Part shown: piece after piece, positions 16,479 through 24,692 of the stretch
Layout: each line of letters begins with the position of its first letter
Numbering within the stretch: the first letter of the stretch is position 1
Assembly: GCF_000956505.1 (NCBI RefSeq)
Contig: NZ_JYIX01000019.1
Location: forward strand, 1-42,026
DNA length: 42,026 nucleotides
Direction: 5' to 3'
Source: Microbacterium azadirachtae
Lineage (GTDB): Bacteria; Actinomycetota; Actinomycetes; Actinomycetales; Microbacteriaceae
Notes under the pieces: model-generated
Databases searched by the model: none
Told to the model about the DNA's origin: nothing
The model's input: the letters and a program-made list of their open reading frames with translations, nothing else
Made by a program: the position numbers and the translations under genes

Positions 16479-17459
16479 CTACTTCTTCCGCGCCCGCAGC
16501 GCCTCGATCACCTGCGGCACGACCGTGAACAGGTCGCCCACGATGCCGAAGTCCGCGACGTCGAAGATCGGCGACTCCGGATCCTTGTTGATCGCGACGA
16601 TCGTCTTGGCGGTCTGCATGCCGGCACGGTGCTGGATCGCCCCGGAGATGCCGAGCGCGATGTAGAGCTGCGGCGAGACCGAGACACCGGTCTGACCCAC
16701 CTGATGCGCGTAGGGGATGTATCCCGCGTCCACCGCGGCACGGGAGGCGCCGATCGCACCGCCGAGCTCGTCGGCGAGGTCCTCGACGAGGGAGAAGTTC
16801 TCCTTGGATCCGAGTCCGCGCCCACCCGAGACGACGACCTTGGCGCCGCGCAGCTCGGGCCGGGACGAGGCCGCCTCGACGGCTTCGATCGGCTCGCCGG
16901 TCGCGACGGGCGCACCGGACGCCTCCACCGCGAGCGCCTCGACGCGGGCGTCGGCCACGACCTCGGCGCGCGCGTCGATCGCGCCCTGACGCACGGTGAT
17001 CACGGGAGCGCCGAACGTCGGAGCGGAGTCGGTGAGGAACGCCCCGCCGTAGACGGAATGATGCGCCACCACGCCCTCGTCGTCGCGGGAGACGCCGATC
17101 GCGTCGACCGACAGCGCCAGCCGCTCGCGCACCGCGAAGCGCGCGGCGGCGTCGCGGCCCGCGATCGAGTTCGAGACGAGCACGGCGTCGGGGCGGACCG
17201 CACGGTACGCGGCCTGCAGCGCGTCGACCACGGGGACGGTCACGGATCCGCCGTCGACGTCCGCGGTGAGCACGACCTGCGCGCCGGCCGCGAGGACGGC
17301 GTCGACCGCCGCCTCCGCGGTACCGGCAGGGGCGGCCACGAGCGCGACCGGGGAGCCCAGCTGCGCCGCAGCTCCCAGCAGGCCCGCGGTCGTCGGCGCG
17401 GCGGCACCCGCCGGAGTCACATCGACGAGCACCAGGATCGAGTCGGAGGGGTACGCCAT
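16479..17459 (-). CDS. etfA: Electron transfer flavoprotein alpha subunit
   Basis: The 326-residue alpha subunit binds FAD in its C-terminal domain: [40 protein letters not shown] and [20 protein letters not shown] are the classic FAD-contact blocks, ending in [15 protein letters not shown]. The N-terminal domain is Ala-rich and divergent, as usual. ATG 17459 is two bases after the etfB stop; GTG 17465, overlapping that stop, is also possible. With EtfB it would take electrons from acyl-CoA dehydrogenases such as the one at 23465-24652. The cytochrome b-like gene two bases downstream is the apparent electron exit. Confidence 0.95.
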   Translation of the reverse strand: MAYPSDSILVLVDVTPAGAAAPTTAGLLGAAAQLGSPVALVAAPAGTAEAAVDAVLAAGAQVVLTADVDGGSVTVPVVDALQAAYRAVRPDAVLVSNSIAGRDAAARFAVRERLALSVDAIGVSRDDEGVVAHHSVYGGAFLTDSAPTFGAPVITVRQGAIDARAEVVADARVEALAVEASGAPVATGEPIEAVEAASSRPELRGAKVVVSGGRGLGSKENFSLVEDLADELGGAIGASRAAVDAGYIPYAHQVGQTGVSVSPQLYIALGISGAIQHRAGMQTAKTIVAINKDPESPIFDVADFGIVGDLFTVVPQVIEALRARKK

Positions 17460-17461
17460 GC

Positions 17462-18238
17462 TCACACCAACCTGTTCTGCGCGAGGAACTCGACGAGCTG
17501 CGCTGCGGCGTCGCCCTCGTCCGTGATCTTCACACCCGCGGCGCGCGGCGGCTTCTCTGCCACCGCGGTCAGGATCGCCTGCGGCGCCTCCGCCGGATCG
17601 GTGCTGATGCCCAGGTCGGCCAGCGAGAGCACCTCGAGCGGCTTCTTCTTCGCCGCCATGATGCCCTTGAAGTTCGGGAAACGCGCGTCGGGCAGCGCCT
17701 CGGTGATCGAGATCACGGCCGGGAGCGGCGCGCTCACCTGCTGGGATCCGAAGTCCGTCGCGCGAGTACCGGCCACCGTGTCGGCGCCGATGGTCACGGC
17801 GCTGAGCGCCGTCGCCTGCGCGAACCCGAGGTGCTCGGCGAGCATCGCGGGGATCACGCCTCCGGATCCGTCCGTGGAGAGATTGCCGGTGATGACCAGA
17901 TCCGGCGCACCGCGCCGGATCGCCGCCGCGAGCACCGCAGCGGTCAGCCCCAGATCGGCGCCGTGCAGCGCCTCATCGGACACGTGCACCGCGGATCCGG
18001 CGCCGATCGCGAGTGCCCGGCGGATCGACGCGGTCGCCGACTCCGGTGCCATCGACAGCGCCACGACCTCGGTCCCGGGGTTGGCGTCGGCGTAGCTCAG
18101 TGCGACTTCCAGCGCGCGCTCGGTGATCTCGTCGAGCACGACGTCTCCGGCTCCGCGATCGGCCAGACCCGTCTCCAGGTCGAGCTTGCGGTCCCCGTAG
18201 GTGTCGGGCACCTCTTTCACCAGGACGAAGATCTTCAT
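17462..18238 (-). CDS. etfB: Electron transfer flavoprotein beta subunit
   Basis: A 258-residue beta subunit opens with MKIFVLVKEVPDT and holds ITERALEVALSY, DLVITGNLSTDGSGGVIPAMLAEHLG and the basic loop IMAAKKKPLEVL that helps dock dehydrogenases and bind AMP. Strong GAGGAGG lies at good spacing before the ATG. It is the first gene of etfB-etfA-cytochrome b. The 259 bases upstream, shared with the divergent MarR gene, contain TACGCT on the minus strand as a possible -10 box about 80 bases before the start; this is tentative. Confidence 0.95.
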   Translation of the reverse strand: MKIFVLVKEVPDTYGDRKLDLETGLADRGAGDVVLDEITERALEVALSYADANPGTEVVALSMAPESATASIRRALAIGAGSAVHVSDEALHGADLGLTAAVLAAAIRRGAPDLVITGNLSTDGSGGVIPAMLAEHLGFAQATALSAVTIGADTVAGTRATDFGSQQVSAPLPAVISITEALPDARFPNFKGIMAAKKKPLEVLSLADLGISTDPAEAPQAILTAVAEKPPRAAGVKITDEGDAAAQLVEFLAQNRLV

Positions 18239-18485
18239 CGAGCCTCCTCACGCGACCTCGATCGGCCGGTCCGGCCGCGGGCGGAATCGCCTCGGTTACC
18301 GGGCGATAACGTGGTGCCAGCGTACCTCAGCGCCGTGCCGGATCCGACCGCGCCCGACACCGGCGGACACACCCTGGCGCAACCCTCCAACCCGGACGCC
18401 ATTCCGCCCGCAGAGCCTTGGCGGAGCGCTACGAACACGCCCGCACAGCGATTCTCGGGGGATCCGGATCCGGTTCGCGCCCCGG

Positions 18486-18500
18486 TAACGTAGGGGAATG
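18486..18500 (+). promoter_or_regulatory. -10 box with ATG start at +1 (MarR gene)
   Basis: TAACGT (18486-18491) ends six bases before the ATG. AGGGGA in the spacer touches the start codon and is too close to act as a ribosome site. Confidence 0.45.
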
Positions 18501-19034
18501 GCCCGCCCGCACCCCCTGCCCGTCGACCCTCTCGCCGAGGCGAAGCGGCAGTGGCTCATGCACGGCTGGGACCACGCCGCCGACGGCATGTCGCTGGTCA
18601 CCTCGGTCATGCGGGCCCAGCAGCTGCTGCTCGCGCGGGTGGACGCCGCGCTGCGCCCGTTCGCGCTGTCGTTCGCGCGCTACGAGGTGCTGCGCCTCCT
18701 CGCGTTCAGTCGCACGGGCACTCTGCCGCTCTCGAGCGTGGTCGCGCGCCTGCAGGTGCACGCGACGAGCGTCTCCAGCACCGCGGACCGGCTGGTCCGC
18801 GACGGCCTCATCGCCCGGCACCGCGATCCGCACGACGGCCGCGCGGCGCTGCTCGAGCTCACCGAGGTCGGCCGCGAACTCGTCGAACGCGCCACCACGT
18901 CGCTCAACGACGAGGTGTTCGCCGCCCCCGGCATCTCCGCTGAGGACTCGGCCGACCTCGTCGCGATCGTGGCGCGCATGCGCAAGGCGGCAGGCGACTT
19001 CGCGGATCCTCGTCCGCAGCCGGATCCCCTCTGA
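18498..19034 (+). CDS. MarR-family transcriptional regulator
   Basis: A 178-residue winged-helix repressor type. The sequence runs ALSFARYEVLRLLAF, LPLSSVVARLQVHATSVSST (recognition helix near 85-100), LVRDGLIARHRDPHDGRAALLELT (wing with the D-x-R motif), and C-terminal dimer helices. It diverges from etfB, so control of the ETF genes is possible but unproven. Its TGA overlaps the ATG of the SRPBCC gene, so the pair is coupled and the SRPBCC product may handle its ligand. No Cys is placed for peroxide sensing, unlike OhrR at 20113. Confidence 0.85.
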   Translation: MARPHPLPVDPLAEAKRQWLMHGWDHAADGMSLVTSVMRAQQLLLARVDAALRPFALSFARYEVLRLLAFSRTGTLPLSSVVARLQVHATSVSSTADRLVRDGLIARHRDPHDGRAALLELTEVGRELVERATTSLNDEVFAAPGISAEDSADLVAIVARMRKAAGDFADPRPQPDPL

Positions 19035-19507
19035 TGAGTTTCTTCGTCCTGGAACGGACGATCGCCGCTCCGCTCGAGCGGGTGTTCGCCCTCTCCCTGG
19101 ACGTCGGCGTGCACGTCGACTCGATGGCCGCGCACGACGAGCGGATCGCCGACGGCGTGCGCGCGGGCCGGATGGCGGAGGGCGACACGGTGACCTGGGA
19201 CGCGCGGCATTTCGGGATCCGCTTCCGGATGACCTCGCTCGTGTTCGACGTGGACGAGCCTCACGGCTTCTCCGACCGGCAGATCCGCGGCCCGTTCGCC
19301 GAGTTCCGGCATCGGCACACGTTCTCGTCCCTCCCGGCTGATACGGCGCGGGGCATCCACGGCACTCTCATGCGCGACGAGATCGAGTTCCGCTCCCCGT
19401 TCGGCCCGCTCGGTCGCATCGTCGACGCACTCGTGATGAGGCGGCACCTGATCCGGCTCATCGAGCAGCGCAACGACACGCTCGCCGCACAGGCGGAGCA
19501 GTCATAG
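19034..19507 (+). CDS. SRPBCC (START-like) ligand-binding protein
   Basis: A 157-residue protein begins FVLERTIAAPLERVFALSLDVGVHVDSM, the usual opening of polyketide-cyclase/SRPBCC folds (strand 1, then two helices). GDTVTWDARHFGIRFRMTSLV and FRHRHTFSSL are the curved strands, and the C-terminal helix DALVMRRHLIRLIEQRNDTLA lines the cavity. Such proteins bind or modify hydrophobic ligands; the ligand is not evident. It is translationally coupled to the MarR gene (TGATG), which hints at a common effector. Confidence 0.8.
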   Translation: MSFFVLERTIAAPLERVFALSLDVGVHVDSMAAHDERIADGVRAGRMAEGDTVTWDARHFGIRFRMTSLVFDVDEPHGFSDRQIRGPFAEFRHRHTFSSLPADTARGIHGTLMRDEIEFRSPFGPLGRIVDALVMRRHLIRLIEQRNDTLAAQAEQS

Positions 19508-19520
19508 GCTGGCCGGCATG
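19505..19520 (+). promoter_or_regulatory. -10 box with ATG start at +1 (DUF1905 gene)
   Basis: TAGGCT (19505-19510) begins at the end of the SRPBCC stop codon region and ends seven bases before ATG 19518. The DUF1905 gene may therefore have its own start despite the 10-base gap. Confidence 0.4.
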
Positions 19521-19958
19521 AGCGAGCTCCGCATCCGCACCGTCCTCGAGCCCATGGGCCCGGCCGGCGCCATCGTGCTCACCGACGCGCAGGTCGCCGA
19601 GGTCAGCACCGCGAAGGCCTTCCCCGTCACGGTGACGATCGGGGCGAACACGGCCCGCCTCCGACTGGGGCGCATGGGCGGGAAGAACCTCATCGGCTTC
19701 AGCAAGGCGAACCGCACGGCGATGGGCCTCGAACTCGGCGACGAGTTCGACGCGGTGATCGCCGCGGACACGGCGGAGCGGACGGTCGAGGTGCCAGAGG
19801 CGCTGTCCTCCGCTCTCGCCGACGCCGGGCTCACCGCCGCCTACGAGGCGCTGAGCTTCACGCGCCGCAAGGAGCTCGCCGTCTCCGTCGCCGATGCCAA
19901 GCAGGATGCGACGCGCGAGCGCCGCATCGCCAAAGCGCTGGACGAGCTGCGCGGCTGA
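19518..19958 (+). CDS. DUF1905 / YdeI-OmpD-associated domain protein
   Basis: The 146-residue product has the two-part layout of this group: an N-terminal DUF1905 beta domain (VTVTIGANTARLRLGRMGGKN, GLELGDEFDAVIAADT) and a C-terminal helical YdeI/OmpD-associated part (AYEALSFTRRKELAVSVADA, then RRIAKALDELRG). The biochemical role of the family is not established. It may be transcribed from its own promoter or by read-through from the MarR/SRPBCC pair. A palindromic repeat follows at once and may act as terminator. Confidence 0.82.
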   Translation: MSELRIRTVLEPMGPAGAIVLTDAQVAEVSTAKAFPVTVTIGANTARLRLGRMGGKNLIGFSKANRTAMGLELGDEFDAVIAADTAERTVEVPEALSSALADAGLTAAYEALSFTRRKELAVSVADAKQDATRERRIAKALDELRG

Positions 19959-19971
19959 CGCGACGCCCCCG

Positions 19972-20018
19972 GGGTCGTTGAGCGAGCCCGGCCGAAGGCC
20001 GAGCGAGACGAAACGCGG
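19972..20018. repeat. Dispersed palindromic repeat, GTTGAGCGAGC...GAGACGAAACGC type
   Basis: GGGTCGTTGAGCGAGC, a variable stem CGGCC/GGCCG, then GAGCGAGACGAAACGCGG. The same flanks recur at 35662-35757 and 39614-39704. Here it separates the DUF1905 gene from the ohrR promoter. Confidence 0.75.
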
Positions 20019-20072
20019 CGCCCTTGCCAGCACGAGGCAGGATCCGGGTCCGTTGGGTCATGGCTTCACTCA

Positions 20073-20104
20073 TTAAGTTGTGTACAACTTAATTGTGTGC
20101 AATT
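20073..20104 (+). promoter_or_regulatory. Twin palindromic operator upstream of ohrR
   Basis: TTAAGTTG-TGTA-CAACTTAA (20073-20092, perfect) overlaps AATTG-TGTG-CAATT (20091-20104, perfect). The AT-rich words match the known style of OhrR operators (TACAATT-type in Bacillus). It lies just before ohrR, so OhrR would control its own operon here and release when oxidised. Confidence 0.8.
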
Positions 20105-20112
20105 CTTTTCGC

Positions 20113-20607
20113 ATGGCTGCAACCGACGAGATGGTGTGCTTCGCGCTCTATGCCGCGACCCGCGCCACGACCCAGGCCTATCGCGCACTGCTCGAGCCCT
20201 GGGGCCTCACGTACCCGCAGTACCTGGTGCTCGTGACGCTGTGGCTGGACGGCGACCAGACGGTCTCGTCGCTCGGCGACCGCCTGCAGCTCGACTCCGG
20301 CACACTGTCCCCCCTTCTTCGCCGCATGGAGAGCAGTGATCTGATCGTGCGCGAACGGCGCTCCTCCGACGAGCGCGTCGTCTCGATCGGGTTGACTCCT
20401 CACAGCCGCCGACTGCGCGAGGAGCTCCGCGAGATCCCTCGTCAGATCGCCGAGGGATTCGCCCTCCCCGACCGCACGAGCGCGGAGGACCTCATCCGCA
20501 CGCTGCACGCGATCTCATCCTCCATGCACGAGGTTGCCGCCGCCGGCGCGCCGCAGCCCTCACCCGTTCGAACATCCGCACCTCGATCCGAAGGAGATCG
20601 CTCATGA
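20113..20607 (+). CDS. ohrR: Organic-hydroperoxide sensing repressor OhrR
   Basis: A 164-residue MarR-family protein whose N-terminal DEMVCFALYAATRA carries the conserved sensing Cys (C9), with the partner Tyr residues in LTYPQYLVLVTLW. The helix-turn-helix QTVSSLGDRLQLDSGTLSPLLRRME and wing RERRSSDERVVSIGLT are intact. No second C-terminal Cys is present, so it is a one-Cys type, re-reduced through mixed disulfide with a thiol. ATG 20113 is preferred; an earlier in-frame ATG at 20080 lies inside the operator. The stop overlaps ohr (ATGA). Confidence 0.92.
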   Translation: MAATDEMVCFALYAATRATTQAYRALLEPWGLTYPQYLVLVTLWLDGDQTVSSLGDRLQLDSGTLSPLLRRMESSDLIVRERRSSDERVVSIGLTPHSRRLREELREIPRQIAEGFALPDRTSAEDLIRTLHAISSSMHEVAAAGAPQPSPVRTSAPRSEGDRS

Positions 20608-21026
20608 ACGTCCTCTACACCGCAGAAGCCGTTGCGACGGGAGCCGGCCGCAACGGACGGGTCGTCACGACCGACCGTCGCGTCGATCTGGATCTCGCGA
20701 TCCCCCGCGAGATGGGCGGCTCGGGCGATGGCGCGAACCCCGAGCAGCTCTTCGCCGCCGGTTACAGCGCGTGCTTCCACTCGGCGCTCCAGTCCGTGGC
20801 CCGTGCGCAGAAGGTGTCGATCTCCGACTCCTCGGTCGCCGGCCGCGTGCAGATCGGCCCGAACGGCCAGGGCGGCTACCAGCTCGCGGTGCGCCTCGAG
20901 GTCGTCCTCCCCGGGCTCGAGCAGTCCCAGGCGCAGGCTCTCGCAGACGCCGCGCACCAGGTCTGCCCGTACTCCAACGCGACCCGCGGGAACATCGAGG
21001 TGACGGTCGTCGTCTCGGAGGACTGA
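20604..21026 (+). CDS. ohr: Organic hydroperoxide resistance protein
   Basis: A 140-residue Ohr/OsmC thiol peroxidase reduces organic and fatty-acid hydroperoxides. The two catalytic Cys are C57 in AAGYSACFHSAL and C121 in HQVCPYSNATRGN; NPEQLFAAGY is the family hallmark. Length is normal for Ohr. AAGGAG precedes the ATG, which lies within the ohrR stop. Both are controlled by the palindromes upstream of ohrR. Confidence 0.95.
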   Translation: MNVLYTAEAVATGAGRNGRVVTTDRRVDLDLAIPREMGGSGDGANPEQLFAAGYSACFHSALQSVARAQKVSISDSSVAGRVQIGPNGQGGYQLAVRLEVVLPGLEQSQAQALADAAHQVCPYSNATRGNIEVTVVVSED

Positions 21027-21075
21027 TACGGCGGCGCGGATCACGACCGTCGCCCGCCAGCGCGGGCCAGAGGGC

Positions 21076-21612
21076 TCAGTCGCCGTCGTACACGTAGGCG
21101 TCGAAGCGGGCGGGGATGTTCATGCGCTGCCAGGCGAGCTCCTCGTCTCGGCGGGAGCGGTCGCCGGGGAATGCCCGGGCGGTGTGCCGCGGCACCTGCC
21201 TGCTGTGCCCCGCGAGGTGCGCGACGGCCACGGCCTGCCCGCATACGCGGGCGGCGGCGACGGCGCTCGGATCCTGCGCCTGGCGCGCGGCCTCGTGGCA
21301 GGCGAACGCCTTCTCCCGCACGGCGTCGATGTCGAGCTCGCCGCGCAGGAAGGCCTCCGCGGCCGCGAGCGCCTGGTGCGGGCGGTCGTCGTCTGGACGC
21401 TCGGCCTGGAAGAGCGGCAGGAGCCGCTCGGCGCAGGCAATGGTCCAGCCGACCAGCTCGCGCCGGTCGTCCTCCGAGAGGCGCAGATCCTCGATGTCGG
21501 GCAGCGCGCCGTCGGCGAAGAGCGGCACGACGTTCGACGCCGGATCCTCGCGCCCTGCGGCTTTCTGGCGGGACGGATCCGCGAAGGATCCGAGGGAATG
21601 GATGTCTGCCAC
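21076..21612 (-). CDS. Imm-5-like helical protein (putative immunity family)
   Basis: A roughly 178-residue, mostly helical protein. The core DDRRELVGWTIACAERLLPLF, ALAAAEAFLRGELDIDAVREK, AFACHEAARQA and AAARVCGQAVAVAHLAGHSR resembles the Imm-5-like domain of polymorphic-toxin immunity proteins: repeated helices with conserved His and Cys in CHEAAR and AHLAGHS. GTG 21612, six bases after the enoyl-CoA hydratase stop, is the likely start. No toxin gene is adjacent. It is the last gene of a valine-degradation operon, so a housekeeping role is as likely as immunity. The family match is from memory of its pattern. Confidence 0.65.
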   Translation of the reverse strand: MADIHSLGSFADPSRQKAAGREDPASNVVPLFADGALPDIEDLRLSEDDRRELVGWTIACAERLLPLFQAERPDDDRPHQALAAAEAFLRGELDIDAVREKAFACHEAARQAQDPSAVAAARVCGQAVAVAHLAGHSRQVPRHTARAFPGDRSRRDEELAWQRMNIPARFDAYVYDGD

Positions 21613-21617
21613 GGCGA

Positions 21618-22400
21618 TCACCGGTTCACGAACTGCGGCGGACGCTTCTCGCGGAAGGCGGCCATGCCCTCCTTCTGGTCCACCGTGTCGAACAGGGAGG
21701 CGAAGGCTTCGCGCTCGATGTCGAGCCCGACCGCGAGCGTGGTCTCCATGGCGGCATCGAGGGTCGCCTTCGCAGCGATGATCGAAGGCAGCGACTTCGA
21801 CGCGATCGTCTCGGCGAGCGTCGACGCCTCGGCGAGCAGGTCGGCGGTCGGCACGATGCGCGACACCAGACCCGCGCGCTCGGCTTCCTCGGCGCCGATG
21901 ATCCGCCCCGACAGCACGAGTTCGGCGGCCTTGTAGTACCCGACCGCGCGGATGAGCCGCTGCGTGCCGCCCATGCCCGGGATGACGCCGAGGTTCACTT
22001 CGGGCTGGCCGAACTTCGCGTTGTCCGCCGCGAGGATGATGTCGCACATCATGGCGAGCTCGCATCCGCCGCCCAGGGCGAAGCCCGACACGGCGGCGAT
22101 GACCGGGGTGCGCACGGCGGCGAAGTCGCGCCACACGCCGAAGTGGTCGGTCGCGGTGATCTCCGCGGCGGACATCGCCTCCATCTCCTTGATGTCGGCG
22201 CCCGCGGCGAACGCCTTCTCCGAACCGGTGACGACGATCGCTCCGACTCCCGGATCCGCGTCGAACGCGGTGGCGGCGGCCGTGACCTCCTCGGCGACCT
22301 GCGAGTTCAGCGCGTTGAGCGCCTGGGGCCTGTTCAGGGTGATCCAGCCGACTCGTCCGCGCTGCTCCGTGAGGATCGTCTCGTACTCGTTCGTGGCCAT
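21618..22400 (-). CDS. Enoyl-CoA hydratase
   Basis: A 260-residue crotonase-fold enzyme hydrates 2-enoyl-CoA; in this operon methacrylyl-CoA is the likely substrate. The oxyanion-hole segment is [11 protein letters not shown] (63-73), and the two catalytic Glu are E114 in [11 protein letters not shown] and E134 in [19 protein letters not shown]. Both are needed for hydratase rather than hydrolase or isomerase activity. ATG 22400 is chosen because GAAAGG lies five or six bases before it; ATG 22406 has no room. A perfect 32-base hairpin separates it from mmsB. No 3-hydroxyisobutyryl-CoA hydrolase is visible nearby. Confidence 0.92.
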   Translation of the reverse strand: MATNEYETILTEQRGRVGWITLNRPQALNALNSQVAEEVTAAATAFDADPGVGAIVVTGSEKAFAAGADIKEMEAMSAAEITATDHFGVWRDFAAVRTPVIAAVSGFALGGGCELAMMCDIILAADNAKFGQPEVNLGVIPGMGGTQRLIRAVGYYKAAELVLSGRIIGAEEAERAGLVSRIVPTADLLAEASTLAETIASKSLPSIIAAKATLDAAMETTLAVGLDIEREAFASLFDTVDQKEGMAAFREKRPPQFVNR

Positions 22401-22477
22401 GCTCATCCTTTCGCCGCACCTTCGTGGCGCTTCCAGTATCTCCGATGTCGGTGAACGGACGGTGTCGGCACTGCGGA

Positions 22478-22552
22478 ACCGCGAGACTCCAACTGGGCGA
22501 CGAGACTGCACGCGTGCGGCGCAGTCTCGTCGCCCAGTTGGAGTCTCGCGGT
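22478..22552. repeat. Perfect 32-bp inverted repeat in the valine operon
   Basis: The arms 22478-22509 and 22521-22552 are exact inverse complements around an 11-base loop. The arm contains CGAGACTCCAACTGGGCGAC. It sits in the gap between mmsB and the enoyl-CoA hydratase gene, both minus strand. It has no U run, so it may weaken read-through, stabilise RNA ends or be a mobile palindrome. Confidence 0.92.
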
Positions 22553-22583
22553 CAGGAGGGTCCGCTCAGGGGCGGGTCCGCGG

Positions 22584-23468
22584 TCAGGACGCGTCGCGGA
22601 TGTCCGTGATGATCCCGGAGAAGTCGCGACCGGCGCCGGAGCCGGCGGCGAACGTCGCGTAGATCTGCTGGGCGAGCCGGCCCATCTGCGCGTCGGTGCC
22701 GGTGCCCTCGATCGCCTGCAGCGCGAGTCCCAGATCCTTCGCCATGAGCGCACCCGCGAATCCCGGCTGATAGTCGCGGTTGGCGGGGCTCGTCGGCACA
22801 GGACCCGGCACGGGGCAGTTCGTCGTGATCGACCAGCACTGGCCCGACGCCTGCGACACGACGTCGAACAGCGCCTGGTGCTCCAGCCCCAGCCGTTCGC
22901 CGAGCACGAAAGCCTCGGCCACGGCGATCTGCGAGATGCCGAGGATCATGTTGTTGCAGACCTTCGCAGCCTGCCCGAGCCCCGGACCACCGCAGTGCAC
23001 GATGCGCTTGCCCATCGTCTCGAGCAGCGGCAGCGCGGCGGCGAAGTCCTCGTCCGAGCCGCCCACCATGAAGGCGAGCGTGCCGTTCTCCGCCCCCACC
23101 ACACCGCCGGAGACCGGCGCGTCGATGTTGCGATGCCCCGCCTCGATCGCCAGCTCGTGCGCGGCGCGCGCCTCGTCGACGGCGATCGTCGAGCTCTCGA
23201 TGAACAGGGTTCCGGGGTCGGCCGCGGCCAGCAGCCCGTCCTGATACGCGGCGATCACGTGCTTGCCCGCGGGGAACATCGTGATGACGACGTCCGCGCC
23301 GGACACCGCATCCACCCCGAACTGCGCGACCGGCAGCCCCGCGGCGGAGGCGGCGTCGACCGCGGCGGGCACGACGTCGAAGCCGATCACCTCGTGCCCC
23401 GCAGCGAGCAGGTTCTTCGCCATCGGGAGGCCCATGTGACCGAGCCCGAGGAACGCGATCCGCGTCAT
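22584..23468 (-). CDS. mmsB: 3-hydroxyisobutyrate dehydrogenase
   Basis: The 294-residue NAD-dependent enzyme oxidises 3-hydroxyisobutyrate to methylmalonate semialdehyde. The Rossmann motif is FLGLGHMGLPMAKNL (6-20), the substrate-binding signature is DAPVSGGVVGAENGTLAFMVGG (near 116-137) and the catalytic Lys is K169 in GLGQAAKVCNN. C-terminal AKDLGLALQA is also typical. The start overlaps the acyl-CoA dehydrogenase stop by four bases (ATGA). Its product is the substrate of MmsA, encoded at the head of the operon. Confidence 0.94.
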   Translation of the reverse strand: MTRIAFLGLGHMGLPMAKNLLAAGHEVIGFDVVPAAVDAASAAGLPVAQFGVDAVSGADVVITMFPAGKHVIAAYQDGLLAAADPGTLFIESSTIAVDEARAAHELAIEAGHRNIDAPVSGGVVGAENGTLAFMVGGSDEDFAAALPLLETMGKRIVHCGGPGLGQAAKVCNNMILGISQIAVAEAFVLGERLGLEHQALFDVVSQASGQCWSITTNCPVPGPVPTSPANRDYQPGFAGALMAKDLGLALQAIEGTGTDAQMGRLAQQIYATFAAGSGAGRDFSGIITDIRDAS

Positions 23469-24652
23469 GATGCAGGCCGCATCGACGCGGATCCGGAGGG
23501 GCGCAGCATCTCGCGCCCGACGATGAGTCTCATGATCTCGTTCGTCCCTTCCAGGATCTGATGCACCCGCAGATCACGGACGACCCTCTCGATCCCGTAG
23601 TCCTGAAGGTACCCGTACCCGCCGTGCAGCTGAAGGGCCTTGTTGGCGACGTCGAAGCCGGCGTCCGTCGCGAAGCGCTTGGCCATCGCGCAGCGCATCG
23701 TCGCGTCAGGCGCCTTCTCGTCGACGGCCTGCGCGCCGTCGCGCACCATGAGCCGCGCGGCCTGCAGATCCGTGCGCATGTCGGCGATGGCGAACAGGAT
23801 CGACTGCTTCTCGGCGAGCGGCTCGCCGAACGCCTCCCGCTCGTGCACGTACTGCACGGCGCGGTCCAACGCCCACTGCGCGCCGCCGATCGAGCAGGCG
23901 GCGATGTTCAGGCGGCCGCCGTTCAGGGCGCTCATCGCGATCGCGAAGCCCTGCCCCTCGGATCCCAGCATGTTCGTCGCGGGAACCCGCACGCCGTCCA
24001 GGATCACCTGGCGGGTGGGCTGCGCGTGCCACCCCATCTTCTTCTCCGGTGCGCCGAAGCTGAGGCCCTCCGCGCCGCCGGGGACGAGGAAGGCGGTGAT
24101 GCCGCGCGCGCCCGGAGCCCCGGTGCGCGCCATCACGATGTAGACCGCGGCCTCGCCGGCGCCGGAGATGAACTGCTTCACCCCGGTCAGCACGTACTCG
24201 TCGCCGTCGCGGATCGCGCTCGTCGCGAGCGCAGCCGCGTCGGATCCCGCCCCCGGCTCCGTGAGGCAGTAGCTGCCGAGTCCCTCCATCGAGATGAGTT
24301 CGGGCATCCAGCGCGCGAGCTGCGCGTCGGTGCCGTAGCCGTCGATCATCCAGACGACCATGTTGTGGATCGAGATGTAGGCGGCGATGGTGGGATCGCC
24401 CTTGGCGAGCTCCTCGAAGATCGCGACGGTGTCGACGCGCTCGAGCCCGGTTCCCCCGGACTCCTCGCGCACGTAGATCCCGCCGAGTCCCAGCTCGCCG
24501 GCGCGCATCAGGGTGTCGCGCGGGAACAGGTGCTTCTCATCGCGCTCTGCGGCGAACGGGGCGAGCTCGGTCTCGGCGAACTCGCGCACGGCGCCGAGGA
24601 TGGCGGCGCGCTCCTCGCTGGTCATCGTGATCGGGGTGGCGACGGTTGTCAT
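23465..24652 (-). CDS. Acyl-CoA dehydrogenase (likely isobutyryl-CoA)
   Basis: A 395-residue FAD enzyme. Visible blocks: CLTEPGAGSDAAALATSA and ITAFLVPGGAEGL at the substrate/FAD cleft, LQLHGGYGYLQDYGIERVVRDLR, and the catalytic base E368 in ILEGTNEIMR, the position used by short/medium-chain enzymes. Operon context (mmsA, mmsB, hydratase) makes isobutyryl-CoA to methacrylyl-CoA the likely reaction. Electrons would pass to ETF, whose genes are at 16479-18238. AAGGAA precedes the ATG. The substrate is inferred from neighbours, not from residues. Confidence 0.92.
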   Translation of the reverse strand: MTTVATPITMTSEERAAILGAVREFAETELAPFAAERDEKHLFPRDTLMRAGELGLGGIYVREESGGTGLERVDTVAIFEELAKGDPTIAAYISIHNMVVWMIDGYGTDAQLARWMPELISMEGLGSYCLTEPGAGSDAAALATSAIRDGDEYVLTGVKQFISGAGEAAVYIVMARTGAPGARGITAFLVPGGAEGLSFGAPEKKMGWHAQPTRQVILDGVRVPATNMLGSEGQGFAIAMSALNGGRLNIAACSIGGAQWALDRAVQYVHEREAFGEPLAEKQSILFAIADMRTDLQAARLMVRDGAQAVDEKAPDATMRCAMAKRFATDAGFDVANKALQLHGGYGYLQDYGIERVVRDLRVHQILEGTNEIMRLIVGREMLRPSGSASMRPAS

Positions 24653-24692
24653 GTCGTGTTCCTTCTGGCGTTTCTGCGTGCGTGCGGCCGGG

